In this document: positions 43,006-51,371 of the stretch, piece after piece
Numbering within the stretch: position 1 is the stretch's first letter
Layout: every line of letters begins with the position of its first letter
NCBI GenBank assembly: GCA_018830485.1
Contig: JAHJRQ010000015.1
Location: 682,001-746,000, forward strand
DNA: 64,000 bases
DNA from: Pseudomonadota bacterium
GTDB lineage: Bacteria; Desulfobacterota; Desulfobulbia; Desulfobulbales; Desulfurivibrionaceae
Direction: 5' to 3'
The notes under the pieces: generated by a model
Told to the model about the DNA's origin: nothing
The model's database searches: none
Seen by the model: only the letters and a program-made list of their open reading frames with translations
Made by a program: the position numbers and the translations under genes

Positions 43006-44469
43006 ATGTTCCACCTCGGCATACGCAAGAAGATTACCTACGGTTTTTATCTGCTGCTCCTTCTAATGGTGGGCTCCGCCGTGCTGACCTATGCCCTGGT
43101 CAAGCGCGTGGAAGACCAGGTTGCCTTCAGCGAGGTTATCGAGGATTTTTTCAATACGACCCTTGAGCTGCGCAGGTTCGAGAAGAATTATTTTCTCTAC
43201 CGGCAGGCGAAGGATTTCCAGGAAAACCAGTTGTATTGGGGACAAATCAGGGACATCTATGAAAATAACGCGGCGGCCCTGCATCAGGTGGTCTCCTTGC
43301 CGGAGACCCAGCAGTTGGCGCGGGTGATCGATGCGTATAACAGGCACATGGGGCAGCTCCATGCCTATTACCAGCAGATTGCCCAAGGGGCGGACTACGC
43401 GGCCAGCGGCCACACCCAGGAAAAGCTGGAGGAGCAACTCCGTTCCACCGGGAAAGAGCTCACCGAGTTCGGCGAAAAAACCCGGAGTGCCGTAAAGCGG
43501 AAAATCACGACCCTCCTGAAAACGACCCAGAAGATTCTCCTTGCCTCCATGCTCTGTCTGTTTGTTTCCGCCCTCACCATTGCCGCCCTGCTGGGAAGGA
43601 AGGTGGTGAATTCCCTGAAGATTCTTGAAGGATATACCAAAAAGATTTCCCAGGGGGATTTCGTGGATGTCGCGGTGGGGGAAGGGGAGGAGGAGATCCG
43701 ATCATTGCTCAGGGCCTTCAACCGGATGACCAGGGAATTGCAGATGCGGCAGCATCAATTGGTGCAATCGGAAAAACTGGCGGCGCTCGGCACCCTACTC
43801 TCCGGAGTGGCCCACGAGCTGAACAATCCTCTGTCCAACATCTCCACTTCGGCCCAGATTCTGGGGGAGGAGATCGACGAGGACAATGTGGAGTTCAAGA
43901 AGAGTTTGATAGGCCAGATCGAGATGCAGTCGGACAAGGCGCGCGATATCGTCCGTACCCTGCTGGAGTTTTCGCGGATCAAGGAATTCAAAAAGGAGCA
44001 GCTGTTCTTCAAAAAGCTGGTGGATGAAACCATCCTCCTCCTCCGCGGGCACGTTCCCGGCGAAGTGGTTATCGGAGTGGACGTTCCGGAGGATCTTTCC
44101 ATTGTCGTTGACAAGCAGCGCATGCAGCAGGTTCTGCTCAATCTGATCAAGAACGGGATCGATGCGATGCAGGGCAGCGGGCATATCTGGATTTCCGCCC
44201 TTGGCACCGGGTGCGGCACCGGGCTGGATGAGGTGGAAATCATCATCGAGGACGACGGGCCCGGGATCGATGCGGAACATGTCAACAGGATCTTTGACCC
44301 GTTTTTCACCACCAAGGACGTGGGCAAGGGCTCCGGCCTGGGATTGTTCATTGTGCATGACATCATCGAGTGGCATGGCGGGTCCATCAGCGTGGACAGC
44401 AGGCCAGGGCTCGGCACTACTTTCATTATCTGGCTACCGGGAGAGCAACAGGAACATGGTCACGAATGA
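43006..44469 (+). CDS. Membrane sensor histidine kinase (partner of the NtrC-type regulator)
   Basis: 487 residues. TM1 at about 10-31 is followed by a helical extracytoplasmic domain to about 175 (LELRRFEKNYFLYRQAKDF, as in helical-bundle sensors). TM2 lies at about 177-197, then HAMP (NSLKILEGYTKKISQGDF), HisKA with GTLLSGVAHELNNPLSNI and HATPase (NLIKNGIDAM, DDGPGIDAEH, GSGLGLFIVHD). AAGGAAGG precedes the ATG at 43006; the in-frame extension to 42907 runs over the regulatory palindrome and is unlikely. It overlaps the regulator gene by 14 bases. The stimulus is unknown. Confidence 0.9.
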   Translation: MFHLGIRKKITYGFYLLLLLMVGSAVLTYALVKRVEDQVAFSEVIEDFFNTTLELRRFEKNYFLYRQAKDFQENQLYWGQIRDIYENNAAALHQVVSLPETQQLARVIDAYNRHMGQLHAYYQQIAQGADYAASGHTQEKLEEQLRSTGKELTEFGEKTRSAVKRKITTLLKTTQKILLASMLCLFVSALTIAALLGRKVVNSLKILEGYTKKISQGDFVDVAVGEGEEEIRSLLRAFNRMTRELQMRQHQLVQSEKLAALGTLLSGVAHELNNPLSNISTSAQILGEEIDEDNVEFKKSLIGQIEMQSDKARDIVRTLLEFSRIKEFKKEQLFFKKLVDETILLLRGHVPGEVVIGVDVPEDLSIVVDKQRMQQVLLNLIKNGIDAMQGSGHIWISALGTGCGTGLDEVEIIIEDDGPGIDAEHVNRIFDPFFTTKDVGKGSGLGLFIVHDIIEWHGGSISVDSRPGLGTTFIIWLPGEQQEHGHE

Positions 44470-45823
44470 CGAACCCACAAGGATCTTGGTCGTTGACGAC
44501 GAAGAGATTGCCTTGAACAACCTCAAGCATGTTTTGAAGAAAGAGGGGTACGAGGTCACCGCCTCACAGAGCGGTCCCCGGGCCCTGTATCTGCTGGAGG
44601 AGAACATGTTTGACCTGGTCCTGACCGATTTGAAGATGGAAAAGGTCGGGGGGATGCAGATCCTGAAACGCACCAGGGAGCTGTATCCGGACACCGAGGT
44701 GATCATGATCACCGGGTACGCCACGGTGGATTCGGCCATTGAGGCGATGAAGGGCGGGGCGTACCATTATATTGCCAAGCCCTACAAGCTGGACGAGGTC
44801 CGGAAGGTTGTGCGGGAAGCCCTGGAGAAAACCAGGCTCAAACGGGAAAACTCCAGGTTGCGGGAGCATCTCAAGGCGTTCCAGGGAGATGCCCGCATCA
44901 TCACCGATAACTCCGGGATGAAAAAATTGCTGGCCACGGCCGGCCAGGTTGCCACCTCGGACAGCAACGTGGTGATCTGCGGGGAGTCAGGCACCGGCAA
45001 GGAGCTGCTGGCCCAATTTGTTCATAGTTGCAGCAACCGCCGTAACGGGCCTCTGCTTTCCGTGAATTGCGGGGCTTTCCAGGAAGATCTGTTGGCCAAT
45101 GAGCTCTTCGGGCACGAGAAAGGGGCGTTTACCGGGGCGGTGGAAATGAAGAAGGGCTTGGTGGAGATGGCCGATGGCGGCACCCTTTTTCTCGATGAGA
45201 TCACCGAGATGTCTCCGGCCATGCAGGTGAAGCTCCTCCGGGTGATCCAGGAAAAAGAGGTGATGCATCTCGGCGGGGTTTCACCGATCAAGGTCAATGT
45301 CCGCTTTCTTGCGGCAACCAACCGGAACCTCCAGGAGGAGGTAAAACTGGGGCATTTCCGGCAGGATCTGTTTTTCCGGATCAATGTGGTGGCACTCCAT
45401 ATCCCGCCCCTGGCCGAGCGCAAGGATGACCTGCCTCTGCTGATCCAGCATTTTATCCGAAAATACGGGGTGTTGATGCACAAGGAGGTGCGCAATATCG
45501 AGCCGGAGGTGGTGGATATTCTGCTGCGCTACGATTTTCCGGGCAATGTCCGGGAGCTGGAAAACATCATCGAGCGGGGGGTGGCGCTGGCCAGCGGCGA
45601 CACCATTGAGGTCGGCCACCTGCCGGAAGATCTGCGCGACGCTTCGTTTCATACCTTCCGCCGGAAAAGCGGCGGCATCCCCAGCCTTGCCGATCAGGAA
45701 CGGGCCTATATCGAGTGGGTGTTGAAGGAGCACGGGGACAACAAGAGCCTGGCCGCCCAGGTTCTGGGCATTGACCGGGTTTCCCTCTGGCGCAAGATCA
45801 AGAAGTACGAACTTGAGGCCTGA
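44456..45823 (+). CDS. NtrC-type sigma-54-dependent response regulator
   Basis: 455 residues. Receiver (RILVVDDEEIAL, VLTDLKMEKVGG, YIAKPYKLDE), AAA+ domain with Walker A GESGTGKE, the sigma-54 contact loop GAFTGA, Walker B GGTLFLDEITEM and the R-finger region, then a Fis-type HTH (NKSLAAQVLGIDRVSLWRKIKKY). It activates sigma-54 RNA polymerase. Its most likely target is the divergent operon, whose control region has a consensus sigma-54 promoter and paired palindromes. The ATG at 44456 lies inside the end of the kinase gene, so the two are translated together. Confidence 0.93.
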   Translation: MVTNDEPTRILVVDDEEIALNNLKHVLKKEGYEVTASQSGPRALYLLEENMFDLVLTDLKMEKVGGMQILKRTRELYPDTEVIMITGYATVDSAIEAMKGGAYHYIAKPYKLDEVRKVVREALEKTRLKRENSRLREHLKAFQGDARIITDNSGMKKLLATAGQVATSDSNVVICGESGTGKELLAQFVHSCSNRRNGPLLSVNCGAFQEDLLANELFGHEKGAFTGAVEMKKGLVEMADGGTLFLDEITEMSPAMQVKLLRVIQEKEVMHLGGVSPIKVNVRFLAATNRNLQEEVKLGHFRQDLFFRINVVALHIPPLAERKDDLPLLIQHFIRKYGVLMHKEVRNIEPEVVDILLRYDFPGNVRELENIIERGVALASGDTIEVGHLPEDLRDASFHTFRRKSGGIPSLADQERAYIEWVLKEHGDNKSLAAQVLGIDRVSLWRKIKKYELEA

Positions 45824-45857
45824 AGGCTGACGGGCGAGCGGCCTGCCCAGCGGTGCG

Positions 45858-46346
45858 TTAGTGGGTTGTTGCCTTGTCGGGATTGGGCTGGGGCGGCAGC
45901 AGCAGGCCGAATCCGCTGCCCAGCCTGCGGACCAGTTCGATGAAACTGTGGGGCATGGGCAGGTCGCGTTCAACCAGGAGAATGCCCAGATCTTGCGCCT
46001 GCCGGAGGATGGCGGTGCTGTCCTCTCCTTCCTGATGGTCGCACAGGGATTGGATGCGGAGGGCGTCGGTGAGGGGAATCCGCAGTTCCTCCAGCATGGC
46101 CCCGAGCCTGCCCTGCTCCTGGGCAATGAGGTCCGCGTGGTTCCGGGCAAATGCGGCAAAGGGTTCCTCGTGGGAGGGAACGCCGAAGACCGCATTGATC
46201 AGCGCCCCGGCAAGCTTGGCGATGAAGGCGGCTTCGCGTTCGGGATGCTTGGTGGTCAGCGTTTCTTTCAGTTTTTTAAAAGAGATCATCTTCACGATCT
46301 CGACTCCCTCGCGCAGGACGGGAATCAGTTTGCTTTCAAAGGCCAT
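45858..46346 (-). CDS. Hypothetical protein of the ParA/PilZ cluster
   Basis: 162 residues, soluble and mostly helical. No motif is recognised. GGAAGGA precedes the ATG. It follows the ParA-like gene on the same strand after 77 bases and is the last of five same-strand genes. A role with the ParA-like ATPase is inferred only from position. Confidence 0.65.
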   Translation of the reverse strand: MAFESKLIPVLREGVEIVKMISFKKLKETLTTKHPEREAAFIAKLAGALINAVFGVPSHEEPFAAFARNHADLIAQEQGRLGAMLEELRIPLTDALRIQSLCDHQEGEDSTAILRQAQDLGILLVERDLPMPHSFIELVRRLGSGFGLLLPPQPNPDKATTH

Positions 46347-46423
46347 GGGCGGAATCCTTCCCTAGTCCTGGACGGTTGTGCAGTCTTGCTATTTCCCGGC
46401 AATGCGCGCGGCATGGGGGCGGA

Positions 46424-47395
46424 TCAGGTGAAAAGGTCCGGTTCGCCGGTGACCTTGCGGACAAGATCCCGGTAATCCTGGGCGCCGTTGGACCCGGGGG
46501 CAAACTCAAAAATGGTCTGGCCATAGGCAGGAGCCTCGGAGAGACGGACGTTGTAGCGGATCGGGGCGCAGACCTTTTCTCCGTATATTTTTTCAATCTC
46601 CTCCAAAAACTCGCTGCCCCTTTTCACCCGCATGTCGCGGAAGGTGGGCAAAATGTAGCGCAGTTCGACTTCCTTGCGGAATTTCTGGATGGAGGCGATG
46701 CTTTTCAGGAATTCGCCAAAGCCCTGGATGGACATGACCTCAAGGGAGACCGGGGTCATCAGCTCGTTGACATAGAAAAGGACATTGACGGTGAGCGGAT
46801 CCCAGCCCGGAGAGGTGTCCACCACCACGTAATCGTAGTCTTTTTCCAGCGGGGTGAGGGCCTGGGCAATGGTCAACTCGCCGCCGTAGTCCTTGCGGTC
46901 GATGAGGCGCTTGAGGCCTGCCAGGGATTTGCCGCCGGCCAGGATCCAGAGATTTTTACGGGCCTGGATGATTGCCTCCTCGGGGGGGAGTTCGCCGGTT
47001 ACCAGCTCGGTGAGGCCGCCTTTGGGTTTTACGCCCAGCATGAAGCTTGACTGCCCTTGGGTATCGGTATCAACCAGCAGAACCCTTTTCCCGGCCAGGG
47101 CGAGGCCGGCAGCGAGATTCACCGAAGTGGTGGTTTTGCCGACCCCGCCCTTGCTCAACGAGACGCCGATTCTTCTGGTTTCCTGCTCGGACTGAGGCGC
47201 GGAGCCGGGATTAGGGTCCGGGACCATTTCGACCGGGGAGGGCTGCGGCTGTGCCGGTGGAGGCGTTTCTTCTCGGGGAATATCGAGGGGGAACTGCTGC
47301 CCGCACCCCTGGCACCGCGCCATCCTGACATTGGGCGGGATCCTCTTTTCGTCGATGTTGTGCTCTTTTTTGCAATGGGGGCAAGTGATTATCAT
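46424..47395 (-). CDS. ParA/MinD-like ATPase with N-terminal zinc ribbon
   Basis: 323 residues. Residues 1-40 form an MJ0042-type zinc ribbon: CPHCKKEHNIDEKRIPPN, then RCQGCGQQF (two CX2C pairs). A Pro-rich linker leads to a ParA ATPase starting RRIGVSLSKGGVGKTTTSVN (deviant Walker A with the signature Lys), followed by VLLVDTDTQGQSS and VVVDTSPGWDP (Walker B). ParA ATPases position DNA, chemotaxis arrays or other cargo. The chromosome-type parB gene is not next to it; instead a small basic protein and a PilZ protein are encoded upstream. The zinc ribbon may be the cargo or membrane contact. Confidence 0.85.
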   Translation of the reverse strand: MIITCPHCKKEHNIDEKRIPPNVRMARCQGCGQQFPLDIPREETPPPAQPQPSPVEMVPDPNPGSAPQSEQETRRIGVSLSKGGVGKTTTSVNLAAGLALAGKRVLLVDTDTQGQSSFMLGVKPKGGLTELVTGELPPEEAIIQARKNLWILAGGKSLAGLKRLIDRKDYGGELTIAQALTPLEKDYDYVVVDTSPGWDPLTVNVLFYVNELMTPVSLEVMSIQGFGEFLKSIASIQKFRKEVELRYILPTFRDMRVKRGSEFLEEIEKIYGEKVCAPIRYNVRLSEAPAYGQTIFEFAPGSNGAQDYRDLVRKVTGEPDLFT

Positions 47396-47431
47396 TGTGA
47401 AGTCTCCGGGCCGGCCGTGGCCAACTTCTGG

Positions 47432-47833
47432 TTATTTCTTGCGGATGTCCTTGAGGATTTCTTTCATCAGGTGGCTTTTTTCCCCCTTTTCCTCAAAATC
47501 CTTGAGGATCATGGTCAGCGCCTGATTGACGATCCGTGATTTTGAAATGCGGGATTTCAGCCGCGGCTGCACAAGTTCGTTTATTTTCTCCCGCGCGTCA
47601 TCCAGATCCTCGAAAATCTCCTCGGAAAGATAGTGGGTGGATTTTTTCTTGCTGTCGCCGGGCGAGGGTTTCTTGTGCTCCTTGCCCGGCGAGCTTTCCG
47701 CCGGAGCTGTGGCGATTGGTGTTTCTCCGGTGCGATGGATCAGCTTGGCAAGGGAGGACGCCTCATGCGTTGTATCCTCCTCCCCCCCCTTCAGCAGGTC
47801 ATCCATGATGTCGTGTTTATTTTTTGCCGACAT
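47432..47833 (-). CDS. Small basic protein, possible ParA partner
   Basis: 133 residues. The first ~65 are Lys/Ser/Pro-rich and probably disordered. The C-terminal ~65 (YLSEEIFEDLDDAREKINEL, then ISKSRIVNQALTMIL) resemble a ribbon-helix-helix or helical DNA-binding region. Small disordered-plus-RHH proteins often serve as ParA activators. The gene lies 36 bases upstream of the ParA-like gene on the same strand. Family not certain. Confidence 0.65.
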   Translation of the reverse strand: MSAKNKHDIMDDLLKGGEEDTTHEASSLAKLIHRTGETPIATAPAESSPGKEHKKPSPGDSKKKSTHYLSEEIFEDLDDAREKINELVQPRLKSRISKSRIVNQALTMILKDFEEKGEKSHLMKEILKDIRKK

Positions 47834-47863
47834 TTTCCCCCGGGTCCATGATGAGGTTGCGAT

Positions 47864-48334
47864 TCAATCCCGGCCAAGGTCGGCGGAGCGGCTTGTTTCA
47901 CCAAAGAGCTTGGCGTGATGGACGGAGAGAAAATGCTGCAGGGCCTGCTCGTCCTTTTTGTTCAGATCGATGAACTCGATTCCGCAGTGGCATTCGCCGG
48001 AGGTCTCGCTTGGCGAGATATGGGTGACTTTTCCCTGGAGGACGATGGTGTTGTCGCCGACATGCAGCGTGATGTCGTAAAGCGTGCCGGCCAGAAAGCC
48101 GCCAAGGGCTGGAACCAGGAGGCCCAGGCCGCGACTACCGATATCGCAGACCCGGTGGGTGCGGCCATCGATTTCGGCACAGACCGGATCATCGTCCAGA
48201 ATGGGTTCCCGGTAGTTCTTGCGGATGATTTTTTGGAGATCGGTATGTGCAGGGGTGGCTCCGTCCGGAGCCACGGGCAAGCCCGTAAGCTCCCAAGGGG
48301 CTATTTCTTCGGTCCCGCTTTCTTTCTTGGTCAT
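47864..48334 (-). CDS. PilZ-domain protein
   Basis: 156 residues. The PilZ region starts with an Arg-containing stretch IIRKNYREPILDDDPV, followed by RVCDIGSRGLGLLV, a D/NxSxxG-like motif, and CHCGIEFIDLNKKDEQAL. A c-di-GMP role is likely, but the RxxxR motif is degenerate, so binding is not certain. The start at 48334 has AAGGAG upstream and is preferred to 48460. It is probably driven by the promoter at 48433-48460 and followed by the ParA genes. Confidence 0.75.
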   Translation of the reverse strand: MTKKESGTEEIAPWELTGLPVAPDGATPAHTDLQKIIRKNYREPILDDDPVCAEIDGRTHRVCDIGSRGLGLLVPALGGFLAGTLYDITLHVGDNTIVLQGKVTHISPSETSGECHCGIEFIDLNKKDEQALQHFLSVHHAKLFGETSRSADLGRD

Positions 48335-48432
48335 TACCGACTCCTTATGGTCATATGCTGCCGAGAGGCAAAAAAAGTCTGAAAAAAAGCGCTTGCTCCC
48401 AAAGACGTGCGAGTATGGAGGAGATGATTGAT

Positions 48433-48460
48433 TATTTATTGGCATTGCCAAGATTGTCAA
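48433..48460 (-). promoter_or_regulatory. Candidate sigma-70 promoter of pilZ with an embedded palindrome
   Basis: Minus strand: TTGACA (48455-48460), 16 bases, TAAATA (48433-48438). The spacer holds the perfect palindrome TTGGCA-T-TGCCAA (48439-48451), in the right place for a repressor operator. Confidence 0.5.
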
Positions 48461-48590
48461 GGCAAAACAGTCAGTTGTTGCGGCTTGACAGGGGCGGGGC
48501 GGAGTTGCGGCGACTGCGGGAAAAGTCCGGAGGCGGGTACGGCGTGGTTCTTCCGCATGCAGCTTGGGATCGGCCCGCAGGCCGACGCGC

Positions 48591-49031
48591 TCAACCCAGC
48601 TCGGGAAATTTCACCTTGAGGGTTTCCTTGTCCGCGGTGCGTTCGACTTTTACCTGGACCTCGATCTGGTCATTTTTAAGCCCGAGGGTCAGCGGCATCC
48701 CCCCCTTGTCTTCCTCCAGATGGAGGATGGCGCGCATAATGGAGATGATCTTGTTGAAGACAGCCCTGGCCGGCGGGCGCAAGGCGATTTTTTCGGCCTC
48801 ATGCTTGATGGTGACGGTGATCTTGTCGTTTTTCCGCTTGAGGGAAAGCTGGCGGGCCTCTTCGGTCAGGGTGAGGAGGAGGGCCAGGGCCAGATACCGG
48901 AGCGCGTCCTCCTGGATGTCGGCGGAAGGGGCGTCCGCCACTTTTTGAATGGTGGCGGCATAGTCCGTGCCAAGATAGCAGTCACACATTTCCATAAGTT
49001 TGAGATGAAGGTTCGGGTCATGTATTTCCAT
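48591..49031 (-). CDS. Hypothetical protein upstream of the PilZ/ParA genes
   Basis: 146 residues, predicted soluble, alternating helix and strand. No motif is recognised. The N-terminal half includes DIQEDALRYLALALLLTLTE and the C-terminal half has charged strands (IEVQVKVERTADKETLKVKF). AGGAGACG precedes the ATG. It is the first of the five minus-strand genes between 45.8 and 49.0 kb, but a 256-base gap with its own promoter separates it from pilZ. Confidence 0.65.
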   Translation of the reverse strand: MEIHDPNLHLKLMEMCDCYLGTDYAATIQKVADAPSADIQEDALRYLALALLLTLTEEARQLSLKRKNDKITVTIKHEAEKIALRPPARAVFNKIISIMRAILHLEEDKGGMPLTLGLKNDQIEVQVKVERTADKETLKVKFPELG

Positions 49032-49173
49032 GGCGTCTCCTGTTCTGGTCCTGCGGGGAAAGAATCCTCTGCCTCTTCGGTCATATTGCTATGAAGGGCT
49101 TTGTCGTGTCAAGGGAAAGAATGGCGGAAAGCACAGGGTTTTTAGCGCCTTGCGCTGCGGGCTTGAAAGAATT

Positions 49174-49202
49174 TTGACAGCGTGGCGCCGGCCTGCTATA
49201 TT
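49174..49202 (+). promoter_or_regulatory. Sigma-70 promoter of hemL
   Basis: TTGACA (49174-49179), exactly 17 bases, TATATT (49197-49202). This is a near-consensus promoter, about 120 bases upstream of the hemL start. Confidence 0.75.
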
Positions 49203-49324
49203 TCCGGCTCGCCGGAGAGAGAAAGTGCATTGTCAAGGCGTTCCAGCCGTGACGGCGTCCGGCGCCCTCGTTCCTTGTTGGTGCGGAATCATCAATCATT
49301 AGAGAAGGCAAGGAGTTCAGAAAT

Positions 49325-50617
49325 ATGAAAACCGACCAATCGCAGAGCCTTTTTGCCAGGGCGCAGCAGCTCATTCCCGGTGGAGTAAACAGCCCGGTGC
49401 GGGCCTGTAAATCCGTGGGCTGTGATCCTCTTTTTGTCAAGAAAGCCGCCGGTTCAAAAATTCAGGATGTGGATGGCAACGAGTTTCTCGATTTTGTCTG
49501 CTCCTGGGGGCCCATGATCCTTGGGCATAACCATCCGGCCGTGGTGGAGGCCATTGAGAAAACCCTGCAAGACGGCACCAGCTTCGGCGCCCCCTGCCCC
49601 CTGGAGGTTGAACTGGCCGAGTTGGTGATAGGCGCCCTGCCCTCGGTGGAAAAAGTGCGTTTCGTCAGTTCCGGCACCGAGGCGACCATGAGCGCCATCC
49701 GGCTGGCCAGGGGGTACACCGGCCGCAAGGTGGTGGTGAAGTTCGACGGCTGCTACCATGGCCATGCCGACAGCTTTCTGGTCAAGGCGGGTTCCGGGGT
49801 GATCACCCTCGGCATTCCCGGCAGCCCCGGGGTGCCGGAGGATATTGTCAAGAACACGGTGTCTATTCCTTATAATAACCCGGAGATCCTGGAAAAGACC
49901 CTGCGGGATGAAAAACTGGACATTGCCTGCGTGATCATCGAGCCGGTGGCCGGCAACATGGGGGTCGTCGCCCCGCAGCCCGGTTTTCTGCAAAAGCTGC
50001 GCGCCCTGACTACGGAACTGGGCATCGTCCTCATCTTCGACGAGGTTATCACCGGCTTGCGCCTGTCCTTGGGCGGGGCGCAGGAATACTTCGGGGTTAT
50101 GCCCGATCTCACCTGTCTGGGCAAGATCATCGGCGGCGGTCTGCCGGTTGGGGCCTATGGCGGCAAGAAGGAGCTGATGGACACCATTTCGCCGGTGGGC
50201 CCGGTGTACCAGGCCGGAACCCTGTCCGGCAATCCCCTGGCCATGGCGGCGGGCGCCGCAACCATGCGGCAGTTGGCCCAGCCCGGCTTTTATGCCGCGC
50301 TGGAGGAGAAATCGGCCCGCTTTGCCCAGGGGTTGACCACGCTTGCCCAAAAATATCTGCCCGGACAGACCACCCTGAACCGGGTGGGTTCCATGATGAC
50401 GGCTTTTTTCACCCCTGGGCCGGTGGTGGATTTCGACTCCGCCATGCAGGCGGATACGGCCAGATATGGCCAACATTTCCGGCAGATGCAGGCGCAGGGG
50501 ATCTGGCTGGCGCCCTCCCAGTTCGAGGCACTTTTTATTTCCGCCGCGCAAAGCGAGGCCGAGCTGGCCATGGCGCTGGAGAAAACTGAATGCTCATTCA
50601 AAAAAATGGCAAAATGA
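49325..50617 (+). CDS. hemL: Glutamate-1-semialdehyde 2,1-aminomutase
   Basis: 430 residues, the normal length. A class-III aminotransferase fold with HemL signatures: RAQQLIPGGVNSPVRACKSVG at the start, FDGCYHGHADSFLVKAGSG, IFDEVITGLR, and the PLP lysine in LGKIIGGGLPVGAYGG. YQAGTLSGNPLAMAAG follows. It makes 5-aminolevulinate from glutamate semialdehyde, the step after HemA, whose gene lies 13 kb downstream. AAGGAG precedes the start. Confidence 0.96.
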   Translation: MKTDQSQSLFARAQQLIPGGVNSPVRACKSVGCDPLFVKKAAGSKIQDVDGNEFLDFVCSWGPMILGHNHPAVVEAIEKTLQDGTSFGAPCPLEVELAELVIGALPSVEKVRFVSSGTEATMSAIRLARGYTGRKVVVKFDGCYHGHADSFLVKAGSGVITLGIPGSPGVPEDIVKNTVSIPYNNPEILEKTLRDEKLDIACVIIEPVAGNMGVVAPQPGFLQKLRALTTELGIVLIFDEVITGLRLSLGGAQEYFGVMPDLTCLGKIIGGGLPVGAYGGKKELMDTISPVGPVYQAGTLSGNPLAMAAGAATMRQLAQPGFYAALEEKSARFAQGLTTLAQKYLPGQTTLNRVGSMMTAFFTPGPVVDFDSAMQADTARYGQHFRQMQAQGIWLAPSQFEALFISAAQSEAELAMALEKTECSFKKMAK

Positions 50618-50628
50618 GAAAAAAGCCG

Positions 50629-50657
50629 TTGACTTTGGGGTGATGCAATGCTAGTAA
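50629..50657 (+). promoter_or_regulatory. Sigma-70 promoter of the ATP synthase Fo operon
   Basis: TTGACT (50629-50634), 17 bases, TAGTAA (50652-50657), between hemL and the first Fo gene and about 58 bases upstream of its start. Confidence 0.6.
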
Positions 50658-50714
50658 TCCTATCGGTCATAACTCGATGAATCCTTTGTCCGGGCTGTGT
50701 GGCAGGGGGTGAAG

Positions 50715-50939
50715 ATGTCCAATAATCGAAAGGATACACTGCGGTTGCTGGCGCAGTTCAGCACCGTTGGCATGACCGTTGCTTTCTCCATCTTTATCGG
50801 AGTCGGCATCGGTTATTATCTGGACCATACGGTATTTGGCGGCAGAACCTCGCCCTGGTTGACCCTGATTTTTCTCGGGTTCGGGGTGGCGGCGGCCTTC
50901 AAAAACCTCTACGACATGGCCAACAGAAAGGATCTCTGA
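50715..50939 (+). CDS. AtpZ/AtpI-type small ATP synthase accessory protein
   Basis: 74 residues with two TM helices. The family pattern is FSTVGMTVAFSIFIGVGIGYYLD, then SPWLTLIFLGFGVAAAFKNLYDM. These small proteins sit at the head of ATP synthase operons and are thought to help assemble the c-ring or to carry Mg2+. The ATG at 50715 follows GGGGGTGAAG. Its stop shares bases with the start of the next gene. Confidence 0.82.
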   Translation: MSNNRKDTLRLLAQFSTVGMTVAFSIFIGVGIGYYLDHTVFGGRTSPWLTLIFLGFGVAAAFKNLYDMANRKDL

Positions 50940-51340
50940 TGCCGGTTAGTGGTTCACCCGCATCGGGAGGTGAGGTGTCGCTCACCAAGGTTATGGTGTG
51001 CAACTGGCTGTTGCTGGGAGTGCTCACCGGTTTGGCCTGGTTGGGGTATTCAGGCTTCCATGCCCGTTCGGTTTTTATCGGCGGAGCGATTGCAAATCTC
51101 AGCTTCCTGTTTTTGAAAAGGGATCTGCTCCGCTTGCTGGCTGGGCCGCTTGAGGCGGTCAAGCCGTTGTTTTTTATGCGATATTATCTGCGGCTGTTTG
51201 TGGTCGTGGGGGTTCTCTTCCTGCTGGTCAGGTACCGGTTGGTTCACACCTTCGCACTGCTTATTGGCCTGTCCACCGTGCTTTTGGGCATCGGACTAGC
51301 CGTCATGGTCGCAGCAAGAAGTATTTACTCGACAAAGTAG
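50939..51340 (+). CDS. ATP synthase subunit I
   Basis: 133 residues with four TM helices (about 20-36, 42-56, 82-99, 104-124). The context is between the AtpZ-like gene and atpB, where subunit I (AtpI) is expected. AtpI assists c-ring assembly and is not part of the finished enzyme. Its ATG overlaps the previous stop codon (TGATG). Sequence conservation in this family is weak, so the call rests partly on position. Confidence 0.75.
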   Translation: MPVSGSPASGGEVSLTKVMVCNWLLLGVLTGLAWLGYSGFHARSVFIGGAIANLSFLFLKRDLLRLLAGPLEAVKPLFFMRYYLRLFVVVGVLFLLVRYRLVHTFALLIGLSTVLLGIGLAVMVAARSIYSTK

Positions 51341-51371
51341 TACTAAGGTTAAGGAGGCTCGTGCACGGTCC

